Position numbers and translations under genes: made by a program. From contig JAFAFP010000085.1 of the NCBI GenBank assembly GCA_023423415.1, positions 1 to 51,441 of the forward strand: DNA of 51,441 bases, written 5' to 3'. Below the pieces are notes generated by a model that worked only from the letters and a program-made list of their open reading frames with translations, did no database searches and was not told the DNA's origin. Source of the stretch: Pseudomonadota bacterium. Lineage in GTDB: Bacteria; Pseudomonadota; Alphaproteobacteria; Rhizobiales; Xanthobacteraceae. Below, piece after piece: positions 7,280 to 16,072 of the stretch (the first letter of the stretch is position 1; the number at the start of each line of letters is the position of its first letter).

Positions 7280-8509
7280 ATGTCAGTTGATTTGAAGCAA
7301 GATCAGCAAAACCGCCTTCGGATGGCAACAAGCGACGTTCGCGCCATGGGTGAATTCGCTCTGGAGGCGCATCGAGCATTGCCTCCGGCTGTTTGGGACT
7401 ATCTGGTTGGTGGCTCCGAAACCGAAACAACGATCGTTCGCAACCGCGCCGCTTTGGACGCGCGCGAGTTTCGGCCGCGTGTCTTGCGCGATGTATCGTC
7501 CGTCGATTTGTCAATAGAGCTGTTCGGAGGGAAGGCTAACCTCCCGATTTTTCTTGCTCCGATCGGATCGCTGGCCTTGTTCGATTCCGACGCGGCTCTA
7601 GCATCGGGGCGTGCGGCTTCGTCGGCAGGCATTCCCATGTTCATGAGTCTGATGGCGCAACCAACACTGGAGACAGTGGCGCAAGCAGTATCGTCTTCGC
7701 TCATTTTTCAGCTTTATGTGCGCGGCGACGAAGGTTCGCTTGGTCAAATGATCGACCGCGCCGAATCCGCAAACTGTGCGGCCCTGTGCCTAACGGTGGA
7801 TGCGCCAGTTTATGGGCGACGTGAACGCGATCTAATCAACCGCTTCTCATCGGCGGCGGCCGTTGATCGTCCGAATTTCACCGAAGAAGGCATCCCGAGC
7901 CAGATTGCTCCGCAGCAAGCGGCTCTGACATGGAAGACCGTGCAGTGGATTCGAAAGCGGACCCGGCTTCCACTCGTTCTGAAAGGCATCATGACGCCTG
8001 AGGACGCTACGCTCGCGATTGAACACGGTATTGATGCGGTTTACGTGTCGAACCACGGTGGTCGCCAACTCGATCATGAGCCCGGTGCCCTCGACCTCCT
8101 GGAAGAGGTGCTGTGCGGTGTGCGCGGACAATGTGATGTGCTGGTGGACGGCGGCTTTGTGCGCGGGACCGATATCCTCAAGGCACTCGCGCTGGGTGCA
8201 AAAGCCGTCGGTCTTGGAAAACTGCAGGGGCTAGCGCTTGCCGCCGGCGGAGCCGAAGCGCTGACGCGCGCGATCGGTATTCTTCGCGAAGAACTGAGCG
8301 TGAACATGGCTTTGCTCGGCTGCGACAGACTATCCGCACTCGGTCCCGACTATGTCCGCAAGGCTCCGCCTGTGGCGTCGCCTTATATGCGCAATTCATC
8401 CTCGGATTTGCGGGGGCCGCTGCGCTCCCGCGACTGGGGCGACCTTCAGGCGATGTTCGCCTATCTCAACGCAAGTATCGAAACCACTCTCCAAGGTGCA
8501 AAGCAGTGA
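7280..8509 (+). CDS. FMN-dependent alpha-hydroxyacid dehydrogenase (mandelate/lactate dehydrogenase family)
   Basis: A TIM-barrel flavoenzyme that oxidises an (S)-2-hydroxy acid to the 2-keto acid. Family motifs are clear: FRPRVLRDVSSVDLS and PIFLAPIGSLALF in the N-terminal half, LCLTVDAPVYGRRERD, the LVLKGIMTPEDA lysine strand, and the catalytic SNHGGRQLDHEPG loop containing the active-site histidine. These place it with MdlB, LldD and glycolate oxidase. The start is uncertain: ATG at 7280 gives 409 residues, ATG at 7247 adds 11, and a TTG at 7196 would put the 31-base palindrome inside the gene. No candidate has a strong ribosome site. Its end overlaps the next gene (GTGA at 8506). With the ThDP enzyme and aldehyde dehydrogenase downstream it fits a mandelate-type route. 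Confidence 0.9.
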   Translation: MSVDLKQDQQNRLRMATSDVRAMGEFALEAHRALPPAVWDYLVGGSETETTIVRNRAALDAREFRPRVLRDVSSVDLSIELFGGKANLPIFLAPIGSLALFDSDAALASGRAASSAGIPMFMSLMAQPTLETVAQAVSSSLIFQLYVRGDEGSLGQMIDRAESANCAALCLTVDAPVYGRRERDLINRFSSAAAVDRPNFTEEGIPSQIAPQQAALTWKTVQWIRKRTRLPLVLKGIMTPEDATLAIEHGIDAVYVSNHGGRQLDHEPGALDLLEEVLCGVRGQCDVLVDGGFVRGTDILKALALGAKAVGLGKLQGLALAAGGAEALTRAIGILREELSVNMALLGCDRLSALGPDYVRKAPPVASPYMRNSSSDLRGPLRSRDWGDLQAMFAYLNASIETTLQGAKQ

Positions 8510-10287
8510 AGCATATCGAACGCCCCAAACTTCAGAATCAAAGCAAGCCCGAATGGGGCAGTGACGTTGCAGCTGCAATGCTGCGCGCTCTCGACATCCC
8601 CTATATTTCACTCAATCCCGGCGCAAGCTATCGTGGCTTCCACGACAGTCTGGTGAATCTGCTTGGCAACGAAAGCCCGCAGATGCTTTTGTGTCTGAAC
8701 GAAGATCACGTGGTCTCGATCGCGCATGGCTACGCAAAGGTCACCGACAAACCGATGGCCTGCGTCTTGCACAGCAATGTCGGATTGCTGCATGGCTCAA
8801 TGGGCATCTTTAACGCGTGGTGTGACAGAGTTCCGATGATCGTCGTCGGTGCAACCGGTCCTGTTGCACCGGAGAAGCGGCGCCCCTGGATCGACTGGAT
8901 TCATACCGCGAAGGATCAGGGTGCGTTGCTGCGCGACTTTATCAAGTGGGACGATGAACCCCGATCGCCGGAAGGCATTGTCGAAGCATTCCTTCGCGGC
9001 AATCAATTGACCAGCACGTCTCCGCGTGCCCCGGTATACATCTGCTTGGATGCAGGCTTGCAGGAGCAGAAGCTGGATGCGCCGCTGAGCCTTCCCGATC
9101 CCGCGCGTTACAAGCCCCTGCCAACGCCGTCGGCATCAATCCAGGATATTGAAGCCGTTGCCGATCTGCTGGCGCAGGCCAAATCGCCGCTACTGTTGAT
9201 GGGGCGTGCCAATCGCGATCAGGTTGCCTGGGACCGCCGCGTGAAGCTTGCGGAACTTGCCGGCGCGTCGGTGATGACCTCGATCCGCGAACGCTCGGTA
9301 TTTCCCACCGAGCACCCACTGCATGTCGTGCCGCCATTCTACTGGCTGAGCCCGACCGCAAAAGAGGTGGTGAAGGCGGCGGACGTTATCGTCAGTCTCG
9401 ACTGGGTCGATGTGAACGGTCTTTTGCTGCAGGTCACGCGCAAGACCGACAAGGTGACGACGAAGATCGTGCATGTCTCGCTCGACAGCTCGCTGCATCG
9501 CGGCTGGAGCATGGACTACTTCGGATTGCCGCCAGTGGACGTGCCGGTGAATGCAGGTGCAGACGTCTTTGTCGAGCAATTGCTCCCGGTGCTGGAAAAG
9601 AAGCTTGCGGGCAAAAAGAAGTGGGACGGCAAGAGTCGCAACACCGCACCTGCCGCCGAATACAGCGAGAGAGCGGCAACCGAAATCGCACCACGCGATG
9701 TGGAAGTTGCGCTGTCGAAAATTCGTGGCTCACAGAAATTCACTGTCGCTCATGTCACTATTGGATGGGCGGCAAATGCTTATCACTTCCGCGATCCGCT
9801 CGATTTCCTGGGTCACGACGGTGGTGCCGGTCTCGCGGCAGGTCCCGGACTGACAGTCGGTGTTGCTCTTGCGATGCGTGACAAGGATCCGAGTCGTCCG
9901 GTTGTCTCCGTGCTCGGCGATGGCGATTTCCTGCAAGGCGTCACTGCTCTGTGGACTGCGGCGCATTACGGCATCCCTGCCTTGTTCATCGTCTCGAACA
10001 ACCGCTCGAACTTCAATGATGAGATCCATCAGGAAGCGGTGGCCAAGACGCGCGGCCGTCCGCCGGAGAACCGCTGGATTGGTCAGAAGATCGCCGATCC
10101 AACGGTGGATCTGGTTGCCATGGCGCGCGGACAGGGCGTGGAAGCCGAAGGTCCTGTCACCGGCATTGCCGAGCTTGAAGCGGCGATCCAACGCGGCCTC
10201 AATGCGGTGCGTAGCGGCAAGCCGTACCTGATCGATGCGCACGTGACGCCTGGTTACGCCAACCCGCCGTTGTCGCGAGGGGAGTAA
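8506..10287 (+). CDS. Thiamine-diphosphate-dependent enzyme (acetolactate synthase/benzoylformate decarboxylase-like)
   Basis: A 593-residue ThDP enzyme read from a GTG that overlaps the upstream stop. The PYR domain carries the catalytic glutamate (LNEDHVVSIAHGYAKVTDKP, Glu66). A central domain follows with LLLMGRANRDQVAWDRRVKLAELAGASV. The PP domain has the cofactor motif GDGDFLQGVTALWTAAHYGIPALF and then NNRSNFND near residues 471-505. The family includes decarboxylases and carboligases. Its position directly after a hydroxyacid dehydrogenase makes decarboxylation of the resulting 2-keto acid to an aldehyde (as by MdlC) the most economical role, but the sequence is not close enough for me to call it benzoylformate decarboxylase. 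Confidence 0.88.
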   Translation: MKHIERPKLQNQSKPEWGSDVAAAMLRALDIPYISLNPGASYRGFHDSLVNLLGNESPQMLLCLNEDHVVSIAHGYAKVTDKPMACVLHSNVGLLHGSMGIFNAWCDRVPMIVVGATGPVAPEKRRPWIDWIHTAKDQGALLRDFIKWDDEPRSPEGIVEAFLRGNQLTSTSPRAPVYICLDAGLQEQKLDAPLSLPDPARYKPLPTPSASIQDIEAVADLLAQAKSPLLLMGRANRDQVAWDRRVKLAELAGASVMTSIRERSVFPTEHPLHVVPPFYWLSPTAKEVVKAADVIVSLDWVDVNGLLLQVTRKTDKVTTKIVHVSLDSSLHRGWSMDYFGLPPVDVPVNAGADVFVEQLLPVLEKKLAGKKKWDGKSRNTAPAAEYSERAATEIAPRDVEVALSKIRGSQKFTVAHVTIGWAANAYHFRDPLDFLGHDGGAGLAAGPGLTVGVALAMRDKDPSRPVVSVLGDGDFLQGVTALWTAAHYGIPALFIVSNNRSNFNDEIHQEAVAKTRGRPPENRWIGQKIADPTVDLVAMARGQGVEAEGPVTGIAELEAAIQRGLNAVRSGKPYLIDAHVTPGYANPPLSRGE

Positions 10288-10293
10288 GAGAAA

Positions 10294-11256
10294 ATGAAAA
10301 AGTTCATGTCGATTGTCGGTATCGCAACCCTGTTGTTGATCCCGACGATCGCGTCCGCCTATCCCGACAAGCCGGTGCGCATTATCGTGCCGTTCCCGCC
10401 GGGCGGCGTGACCGACATTGCCGCGCGTGTCATCGGCCAGAAGATGTCGGAACAGTGGAAGCAGCAGGTCATTGTCGAGAACAAACCGGGTGCCGGCGGA
10501 ATCATTGGCGTTGACACTGCAGTTCGGTCGCCAGCCGACGGTTATACCCTTCTGATGGGGACCAACGGCGAATTCACGATCAACCCGGCCGTCTACGCGA
10601 AACTTCCATACGATCCGCAGAAGGATGTCGTTCCCATTATCATGGCGACTAGTACGCCCTTGATGTGGGTGGCGAATGCCAATGCACCAATCAACTCCAT
10701 TCCGGAACTGATTGCTGCGGCGAAGGAGAAGCCAGGCGCCATTGCCTATTCCACGCCGGGCAACGGAACGATGAATCACCTGACCGGCGAATGGTTCTCG
10801 CTGGCGACCGGAACGAAATTCTTGCACGTGCCTTACAAGGGCGGCGCGCCCGCAGCGACCGCGATTGCGAGCGGCGAAGTGCCCGTCGGCGTCGTGGCGA
10901 TTTCCTCGGGACTTCCTTTCATCAAGTCAGGGAAGGTCAAGGTGCTCGGCCTGACCACAGCGAAGCGATCCGCTCGCGCGGCTGACTGGCCGACCGCGGC
11001 GGAAAGTGGGGTCAAGGATTTCGACGCAGCGATCTGGGTAGGGTTATTTGCGCCAGCGGGAACGCCACAAACCATTCTGACACAGGTCGAGAATGACGTT
11101 CGCCAGGCTCTCAAGGACCCTGCTGTCGCCGACCGCCTGGCTGCCGTCGGTGCGGAGCCGGTTGGCATGCCTGCCAGTGAACTGAAGGAGCGGATTAAGA
11201 TGGATGCTGCACGCTTCATGAAAATTGCGAAGGAGGCCGAGATTCGTCTCGACTGA
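10294..11256 (+). CDS. Bug-family (TTT transporter) solute-binding protein 2
   Basis: A 320-residue periplasmic binding protein with a signal peptide (MKKFMSIVGIATLLLIPTIASA, cleavage near residue 22). The mature sequence opens YPDKPVRIIVPFPPGGVTD and carries VIVENKPGAGGIIG and VPYKGGAPAATAIASGEV, the standard Bug pattern. It starts six bases after the ThDP gene and is followed by TctB and TctA genes, so it is the cognate receptor of that TTT transporter. It differs substantially from the first Bug protein at 6225-7193, so the two are not a recent duplication. Confidence 0.94.
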   Translation: MKKFMSIVGIATLLLIPTIASAYPDKPVRIIVPFPPGGVTDIAARVIGQKMSEQWKQQVIVENKPGAGGIIGVDTAVRSPADGYTLLMGTNGEFTINPAVYAKLPYDPQKDVVPIIMATSTPLMWVANANAPINSIPELIAAAKEKPGAIAYSTPGNGTMNHLTGEWFSLATGTKFLHVPYKGGAPAATAIASGEVPVGVVAISSGLPFIKSGKVKVLGLTTAKRSARAADWPTAAESGVKDFDAAIWVGLFAPAGTPQTILTQVENDVRQALKDPAVADRLAAVGAEPVGMPASELKERIKMDAARFMKIAKEAEIRLD

Positions 11257-11316
11257 GATCGGCGTCGCTAGCGCCGGGTTCAGAGGGAGTCTGCCGTCTG
11301 GTGAGGAGCAACAAAA

Positions 11317-11763
11317 ATGCAGATTTTTCGCCACCGTGATTTCTGGGCTGGTGCCATGTTCGTGCTGTTCGGTCTGTTTTTCGTCTTTGGGGCGAAGAGC
11401 TACACATTCGGCAGCGCTGCAAGGATGGGACCAGGATTCTTTCCAACCATCCTTGGGTTTCTCCTTGTCGGTCTCGGCGTCATTGTTGCTGCACTGTCGT
11501 ACTTCAGCGTGCGCGATTCGCTGCCGGAATTTGGCTGGCGTCCGTTGTCAATTCTCATCCTGGCGATTTGCCTCTACGGCTTTCTGCTTCCCACGGTCGG
11601 CTTCGTGCTTGCCACGATTGTTCTCATTGTTGTTGGCGCGAAGGCCGATTCTGAATCCCGTCTGCCAGAAAGTCTGATTCTGGGCGTGCTGCTGAGCGTT
11701 CTCTCGACCGCAGTCTTCCACTATGGGCTGGGACTTCCATTCCGCCTGTGGCCGAACCTGTAA
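11317..11763 (+). CDS. TTT transporter small permease (TctB family)
   Basis: A 148-residue membrane protein with four hydrophobic helices (about residues 11-28, 40-62, 74-106 and 117-140). It has the TctB layout with an N-terminal F-W-A-G-A helix, the motif SAARMGPGFFPTILGFLLVGLG near residues 32-53 and a C-terminal amphipathic end (GLPFRLWP). It assists the large TctA permease in citrate- or carboxylate-type secondary uptake. GTGAGGAG precedes the start, and the next gene begins nine bases after its stop. Confidence 0.9.
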   Translation: MQIFRHRDFWAGAMFVLFGLFFVFGAKSYTFGSAARMGPGFFPTILGFLLVGLGVIVAALSYFSVRDSLPEFGWRPLSILILAICLYGFLLPTVGFVLATIVLIVVGAKADSESRLPESLILGVLLSVLSTAVFHYGLGLPFRLWPNL

Positions 11764-11772
11764 GGACTAGGA

Positions 11773-13272
11773 ATGGATACGCTTGGTAATCTTTGGCTCG
11801 GCCTTAGCGTGGCAATGTTGCCAGCCAATCTTCTTTATTGTCTGGTCGGTGTACTGCTGGGGACCCTGGTCGGTGTTCTTCCTGGAATTGGTCCCGTCGC
11901 GACGGTAGCGATGCTGTTGCCGGTGACATTCACGCTGCCGCCGGCCTCAGCACTGATCATGCTGGCTGGCATCTACTATGGGGCTCAATACGGAGGATCC
12001 ACCACTGCAATCCTGATAAACACACCTGGCGAATCCTCGTCAGTTGTAACTGCGCTCGATGGTCATCAAATGGCACGCCAGGGCCGAGCGGGTCCTGCCC
12101 TTGGCATCGCGGCCATCGGATCCTTCATCGCCGGATGTATCGCGACGTTTGTCGTGGCATACCTTGCGCCACCGCTTGCGGAGGTGGCGCTCGAATTCGG
12201 GCCAGCGGAATACTTTTCACTGATGGTGTTTGGCCTGATTGCAGCGGTCGTTCTGGCGCGTGGTTCGGTTCTCAAGGCGATCGCCATGGTTGTGCTTGGC
12301 CTGTTGCTTGGAATTGTTGGAACCGACGTTAATTCAGGCGTGCAGCGGTATTCTTTTGAACTGCCGCAACTGGCCGATGGAATCGGCTTTGTGGCGCTGA
12401 CGATGGGTATCTTTGGCATTGCAGAGGTTGCCGCCAATCTCGAAAAGAAGGAACGCCGGGATATCTTCTCTCAAGCTATCGGCGCTGTGTTCCCGTCAAA
12501 GGACGATATGAAGCGATGCTTCGGAACGATCCTGAGAGCAACCGGACTCGGCGCGGTGCTAGGCATCCTGCCTGGAGGCGGCGCGTTGCTGGCATCGTTC
12601 GCGGCCTACGCGCTTGAGAAAAAAATAGCGGCTCCCCCGCGCAATTTTGGACACGGCGATATCCGCGGTGTTGCTGCGCCGGAAGCGGCCAACAACGCCG
12701 GCGCGCAGACATCCTTCATTCCCATGATCACACTCGGCATTCCGTCGAATCCCACGATGGCAATGATGATCGGCGCTTTGATGATCCAGGGCATCGCGCC
12801 GGGGCCGCAAGTCATGCAAGAGCGACCGGAACTGTTCTGGGGCCTGATTGCCAGCATGTTTGTCGGCAATCTGATGCTGATCATTTTGAACTTGCCATTG
12901 ATCCGCATTTGGATCGCCCTGATACATGTCCCGTATCGTTTTCTGTTTCCGTCAATCATCTTGTTCTGCTGTATCGGCGCCTATTCGATCAGCAATACGG
13001 TCTTCGACGTCTATCTCACAGCGTTGTTCGCTCTTTTCGGCTACATCCTGCTCAAGCTGGAATGCGAGCCGGCGCCGCTTATTCTCGGCTTCATTCTCGG
13101 GCCAATGATGGAGGAAAATCTGCGCCGTGCGCTGTTGATAAACCGCGGAGATGCAAGTGTCCTTGTGACGCAGCCACTGAGTCTGGCGCTTTTGATTGCT
13201 TCCGTGGCGCTGGTATTGGCGATTGCAGCACCAGCAGTACGAAGAACGCGTCAAGAGGCGATGCAGGAATGA
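11773..13272 (+). CDS. TTT transporter large permease (TctA family)
   Basis: A 499-residue polytopic transporter with about 11-12 hydrophobic helices. TctA motifs are visible: LVGVLPGIGPVATVAMLLP near residues 32-50, YYGAQYGGSTTAILINTPGESSSV near 68-91, the repeat-like LGILPGGGALLASFAAYALEKK near 260-282, and a proline-glycine-rich TLGIPSNPTMAMMIGAL segment near 322-338. It moves the substrate bound by the Bug protein across the inner membrane, driven by an ion gradient. AAGGACTAGGA upstream of the ATG supports the start. Confidence 0.95.
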   Translation: MDTLGNLWLGLSVAMLPANLLYCLVGVLLGTLVGVLPGIGPVATVAMLLPVTFTLPPASALIMLAGIYYGAQYGGSTTAILINTPGESSSVVTALDGHQMARQGRAGPALGIAAIGSFIAGCIATFVVAYLAPPLAEVALEFGPAEYFSLMVFGLIAAVVLARGSVLKAIAMVVLGLLLGIVGTDVNSGVQRYSFELPQLADGIGFVALTMGIFGIAEVAANLEKKERRDIFSQAIGAVFPSKDDMKRCFGTILRATGLGAVLGILPGGGALLASFAAYALEKKIAAPPRNFGHGDIRGVAAPEAANNAGAQTSFIPMITLGIPSNPTMAMMIGALMIQGIAPGPQVMQERPELFWGLIASMFVGNLMLIILNLPLIRIWIALIHVPYRFLFPSIILFCCIGAYSISNTVFDVYLTALFALFGYILLKLECEPAPLILGFILGPMMEENLRRALLINRGDASVLVTQPLSLALLIASVALVLAIAAPAVRRTRQEAMQE

Positions 13273-13342
13273 ACCGGTCCGACCGATGGGCAGAGATGAA
13301 ACACATGCAACGAGCGGCAATCGTCAAAATATGCGAGAGACC

Positions 13343-14788
13343 ATGAGCAGCAACAATACGAAATTCTATATCGATGGCGCTTGGGTGAATCCAGTTTCAC
13401 CGACCCTATTTGACGTGATCAATCCAGCGACCGAGGAGATTGCGGGACAGATCAGTCTGGGCAATGCGACGGATGTCGATCGCGCGGTGAGAGCAGCGCG
13501 CGTGGCCTTTTCATCCTTCTCCCAAACCAGCAAAGAGGAACGGCTGGCGCTGCTGGACCGCATCATCGCGGTTTTCGAGCGGCGTTTCGATGAGTTGGCA
13601 GAGGTTATCACCGCGGAAATGGGTTCTCCGCTCTGGTTCGCCAAAGCCGTGCAGACCGACACGACGCTCGAGCACTTCAGGCAGGCGCGCAAGGTCCTCA
13701 AGGACTATGACTTCGGTCACATGATGGGTACGACGCGGATTGTGCGTGAACCGATTGGCGTGTGTGGGTTCATCACGCCGTGGAACTGGCCTATCAACCA
13801 GATTGCTTCGAAGTTCGCTCCAGCGCTTGCCGCCGGCTGCACTGTCGTGGTGAAGCCAAGTGAGATCGCCCCGCTCAGTGCTATCGTGCTGACTGAAGTG
13901 TTGCATGAGGCAGGAGTCCCGAAGGGCGTTTTTAATCTTGTCAACGGAGACGGGCCAACCGTTGGCGAAGCGATTTCAGCGCATCCGGATATAGATATGG
14001 TTTCCTTCACGGGCTCTACCCGTGCGGGCATTCTCGTGGCGAAAACCGCAGCTGACACGGTGAAGCGTGTTCATCAGGAGTTGGGCGGTAAATCCGCAAA
14101 CATCATTCTCCCGAGCGCCGATTTGGAGAAGGCCGTTTCGGCAGGTGTGTTGCGTTCGTTCACAAACACGGGGCAATCCTGCCAAGCGCCAACACGTATG
14201 CTGATCCACAAAGATCAGATGGAAGATGCAATCGCTATCGCCAAGGCGACCGCCGAAAGCGTTGTGGTTGGTGATCCGCTCGCGGAGGGCACCCGGCTGG
14301 GGCCGCTCGTCAGCAAGGCGCAATTCGATCGTGTGCAGAGCCTGATCGAGGTCGGTATCAAGGAGGGCGCTCAGGTCGTGGCCGGAGGCTTGGGGCACCC
14401 GCAAGGCCTTAACCGCGGCTATTACGTGCGTCCCACCGTGTTTGCATATGTCGATCCAAAATCGACAATTGCACAGCAAGAAGTATTCGGTCCGGTTCTG
14501 TCGATGATCTCATATGAGAACGTCGATCATGCCGTTGGGATTGCAAACGGAACCATCTACGGTCTCGCAGGATACGTCTTCGCCGGTACTATTGAGGAAG
14601 CTCGCGAGGTTGGCCTTCGCTTGCGAGCAGGTCGTATTTATCTCAACGGCGCACCACATGGAAAATTGCAGGATGTAGAGGCCCCGTTTGGAGGCTATAA
14701 ACAATCCGGAAATGGACGCGAGGCAGGTCTGTATGGGCTCGAGGACTTCCTCGAGATCAAAGCCATGATCGGATATGAGGCCGCGTGA
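13343..14788 (+). CDS. NAD(P)+-dependent aldehyde dehydrogenase
   Basis: A 481-residue member of the ALDH superfamily. The ATG at 13343 gives the usual family N-terminus (KFYIDGAWVNPVSPTLFDVINPATEE); a longer frame from 13196 would overlap tctA and adds a non-homologous leader. Key residues are present: PWNWPINQ (oxyanion Asn), KPSE, the FTGSTRAG cofactor loop, ELGGKSANII (general-base Glu) and GQSCQAPTRML (catalytic Cys). It oxidises an aldehyde to the carboxylate. As the last enzyme after the hydroxyacid dehydrogenase and ThDP enzyme, it would match the benzaldehyde dehydrogenase step of a mandelate route; the preference for an aromatic aldehyde is inferred. Confidence 0.94.
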   Translation: MSSNNTKFYIDGAWVNPVSPTLFDVINPATEEIAGQISLGNATDVDRAVRAARVAFSSFSQTSKEERLALLDRIIAVFERRFDELAEVITAEMGSPLWFAKAVQTDTTLEHFRQARKVLKDYDFGHMMGTTRIVREPIGVCGFITPWNWPINQIASKFAPALAAGCTVVVKPSEIAPLSAIVLTEVLHEAGVPKGVFNLVNGDGPTVGEAISAHPDIDMVSFTGSTRAGILVAKTAADTVKRVHQELGGKSANIILPSADLEKAVSAGVLRSFTNTGQSCQAPTRMLIHKDQMEDAIAIAKATAESVVVGDPLAEGTRLGPLVSKAQFDRVQSLIEVGIKEGAQVVAGGLGHPQGLNRGYYVRPTVFAYVDPKSTIAQQEVFGPVLSMISYENVDHAVGIANGTIYGLAGYVFAGTIEEAREVGLRLRAGRIYLNGAPHGKLQDVEAPFGGYKQSGNGREAGLYGLEDFLEIKAMIGYEAA

Positions 14789-14948
14789 CGATGTGCTCCG
14801 TGGTTGCAACTTTGAGGGGCAGTGATGCGAAGAAGAGATTCGCTCGCGCTCTTTACCCATGCCCGCCTACCATTTAGGACTTGCTGCGCTCCAAATCCGT
14901 CGAGGCAGCACTATTGCGGCGGAACCAGTTCGCTAGAGGATATCCTGC

Positions 14949-15881
14949 ATGCCTATAAAGATCGCTTTGCCCGATCTAATCTCAAACTCCTACTTTCCGG
15001 CAGCGGCGGCCGTTGAGCTCGGCTTCTTTAAAAAAGAAGGCGTCGACGCGGAAATTGGAATGATATTTCCGGTCGACAAGGCATACGCGGCGATGCGAGA
15101 CGGCGAAGTCGACATTGTCGCAGGATCTTCACATTCGGCGCTGGCTGCGTTTCCTGAGTGGAAGGGCGCGAAGCTCATTTGTGCGCAAGGGCAAGGAATG
15201 TACTGGTTCCTCGTCATGCGTGCGGATTTGGGTGCCAAGCGAAACGACGTCAGCGTGTTGAAGGGACGCCGGATTGGGGCGGCCCCTTGGGTAGAAATGG
15301 GACTTCGCCGGCTTTTGATTGCTGCCGGAATCGACATCGAGAAGGATGGCGTACAAATAGCGCCTGTTCCAGGAGCCGTTGGAGCGGGTGTGAATTTTGG
15401 CGTGACGGCAGCGAAGGCGCTCGAGGACGGAAAGATAGACGGTTTTTGGGCAAACGGCATGGGTGCGGAAGTGGCGCTCCGACGAGGTGTCGGAACACTT
15501 GTTTTGGATGTGCGTCGCGGAGACGGTCCGAGCGAATGCTTCAATTACACCATGGCCTCCATTGCGACGACAGATCGGCTGATTCACGAAAGCCCTGACG
15601 TTGTCGCCGCTGCAGTGCGTGCGATTGTGAGTACACAAAGTGCTTTACGCAAGGATCCAGAGCAGGCCGCCATCGTTGGCCGGAAGCTGTTTCCTGCACC
15701 CGAAGCTGAACTGATCGTGGATATTATTAAGCGAGATCTACCGTATTACGATGCCGATATCTCACGTGATTTTGTGGCCGGGATGAACGCGTTTTCGCGT
15801 GACGCTGGGATACTCAAGGGAGATCCGGCCTATGAAGATGTCGTCGCCACCCAGTTTTCCAATTTGTGGAGATCGAACTAG
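14949..15881 (+). CDS. NMT1/THI5-type solute-binding protein without a signal peptide
   Basis: A 310-residue protein with the fold signature of ABC-type nitrate/taurine/pyrimidine-precursor receptors: IALPDLISNSYFPAAAAVELGFFKKEGVDAE at the start, then YAAMRDGEVDIVAGSSHSALAAF and LKGRRIGAAP. Such proteins normally carry a signal peptide, but this one begins directly with the first beta strand (MPIKIALPD). An in-frame TAG at 14934-14936, 13 bases before the ATG, excludes an N-terminal extension in this frame. No ABC permease or ATPase is adjacent. It may be a cytosolic binding or sensory protein, a related enzyme, or a damaged receptor. GAGGA lies at suitable distance upstream. Confidence 0.85.
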   Translation: MPIKIALPDLISNSYFPAAAAVELGFFKKEGVDAEIGMIFPVDKAYAAMRDGEVDIVAGSSHSALAAFPEWKGAKLICAQGQGMYWFLVMRADLGAKRNDVSVLKGRRIGAAPWVEMGLRRLLIAAGIDIEKDGVQIAPVPGAVGAGVNFGVTAAKALEDGKIDGFWANGMGAEVALRRGVGTLVLDVRRGDGPSECFNYTMASIATTDRLIHESPDVVAAAVRAIVSTQSALRKDPEQAAIVGRKLFPAPEAELIVDIIKRDLPYYDADISRDFVAGMNAFSRDAGILKGDPAYEDVVATQFSNLWRSN

Positions 15882-15904
15882 ATGCTTTGATCTGTGACTG
15901 ATTT

Positions 15905-15956
15905 GATAGAGCATCCTTCTCGGATTCGACGGATGCGCGCTATCGACCAGTTTTTT
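15905..15956 (+). terminator. Probable terminator ending the first catabolic block
   Basis: An imperfect stem pairs GATAG + GCATCC (15905-15916, with one bulged A) with GGATGC + CTATC (15931-15944, with a three-base GCG bulge), around a 14-base loop. TTTTTT follows at 15951-15956. It sits between convergent genes (stops at 15881 and 16073) where a terminator is expected. The stem is interrupted and the T-run is six bases from the stem, so the strength is uncertain. Confidence 0.5.
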
Positions 15957-16072
15957 CATGAGGTCATCACGACGACCATGTGACGTCGAGCGCGGGATCA
16001 AAAGTCGTTCGACGGGCATTGTAAATCGGCCAACATCCCGCGCAGGGAGCGTGTGAGTACGCTGGCGGAGGG

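Noticed and set aside
9730..10827. 365-codon antisense frame opposite the ThDP and second Bug genes
   Set aside because: It spans two unrelated well-supported genes on the other strand and shows no protein family features.
14822..15016. 64-codon frame with GAGGGG upstream, before the NMT1-like gene
   Set aside because: It runs into the NMT1-like gene in another frame, has no signal peptide or family pattern, and does not restore a missing N-terminus.
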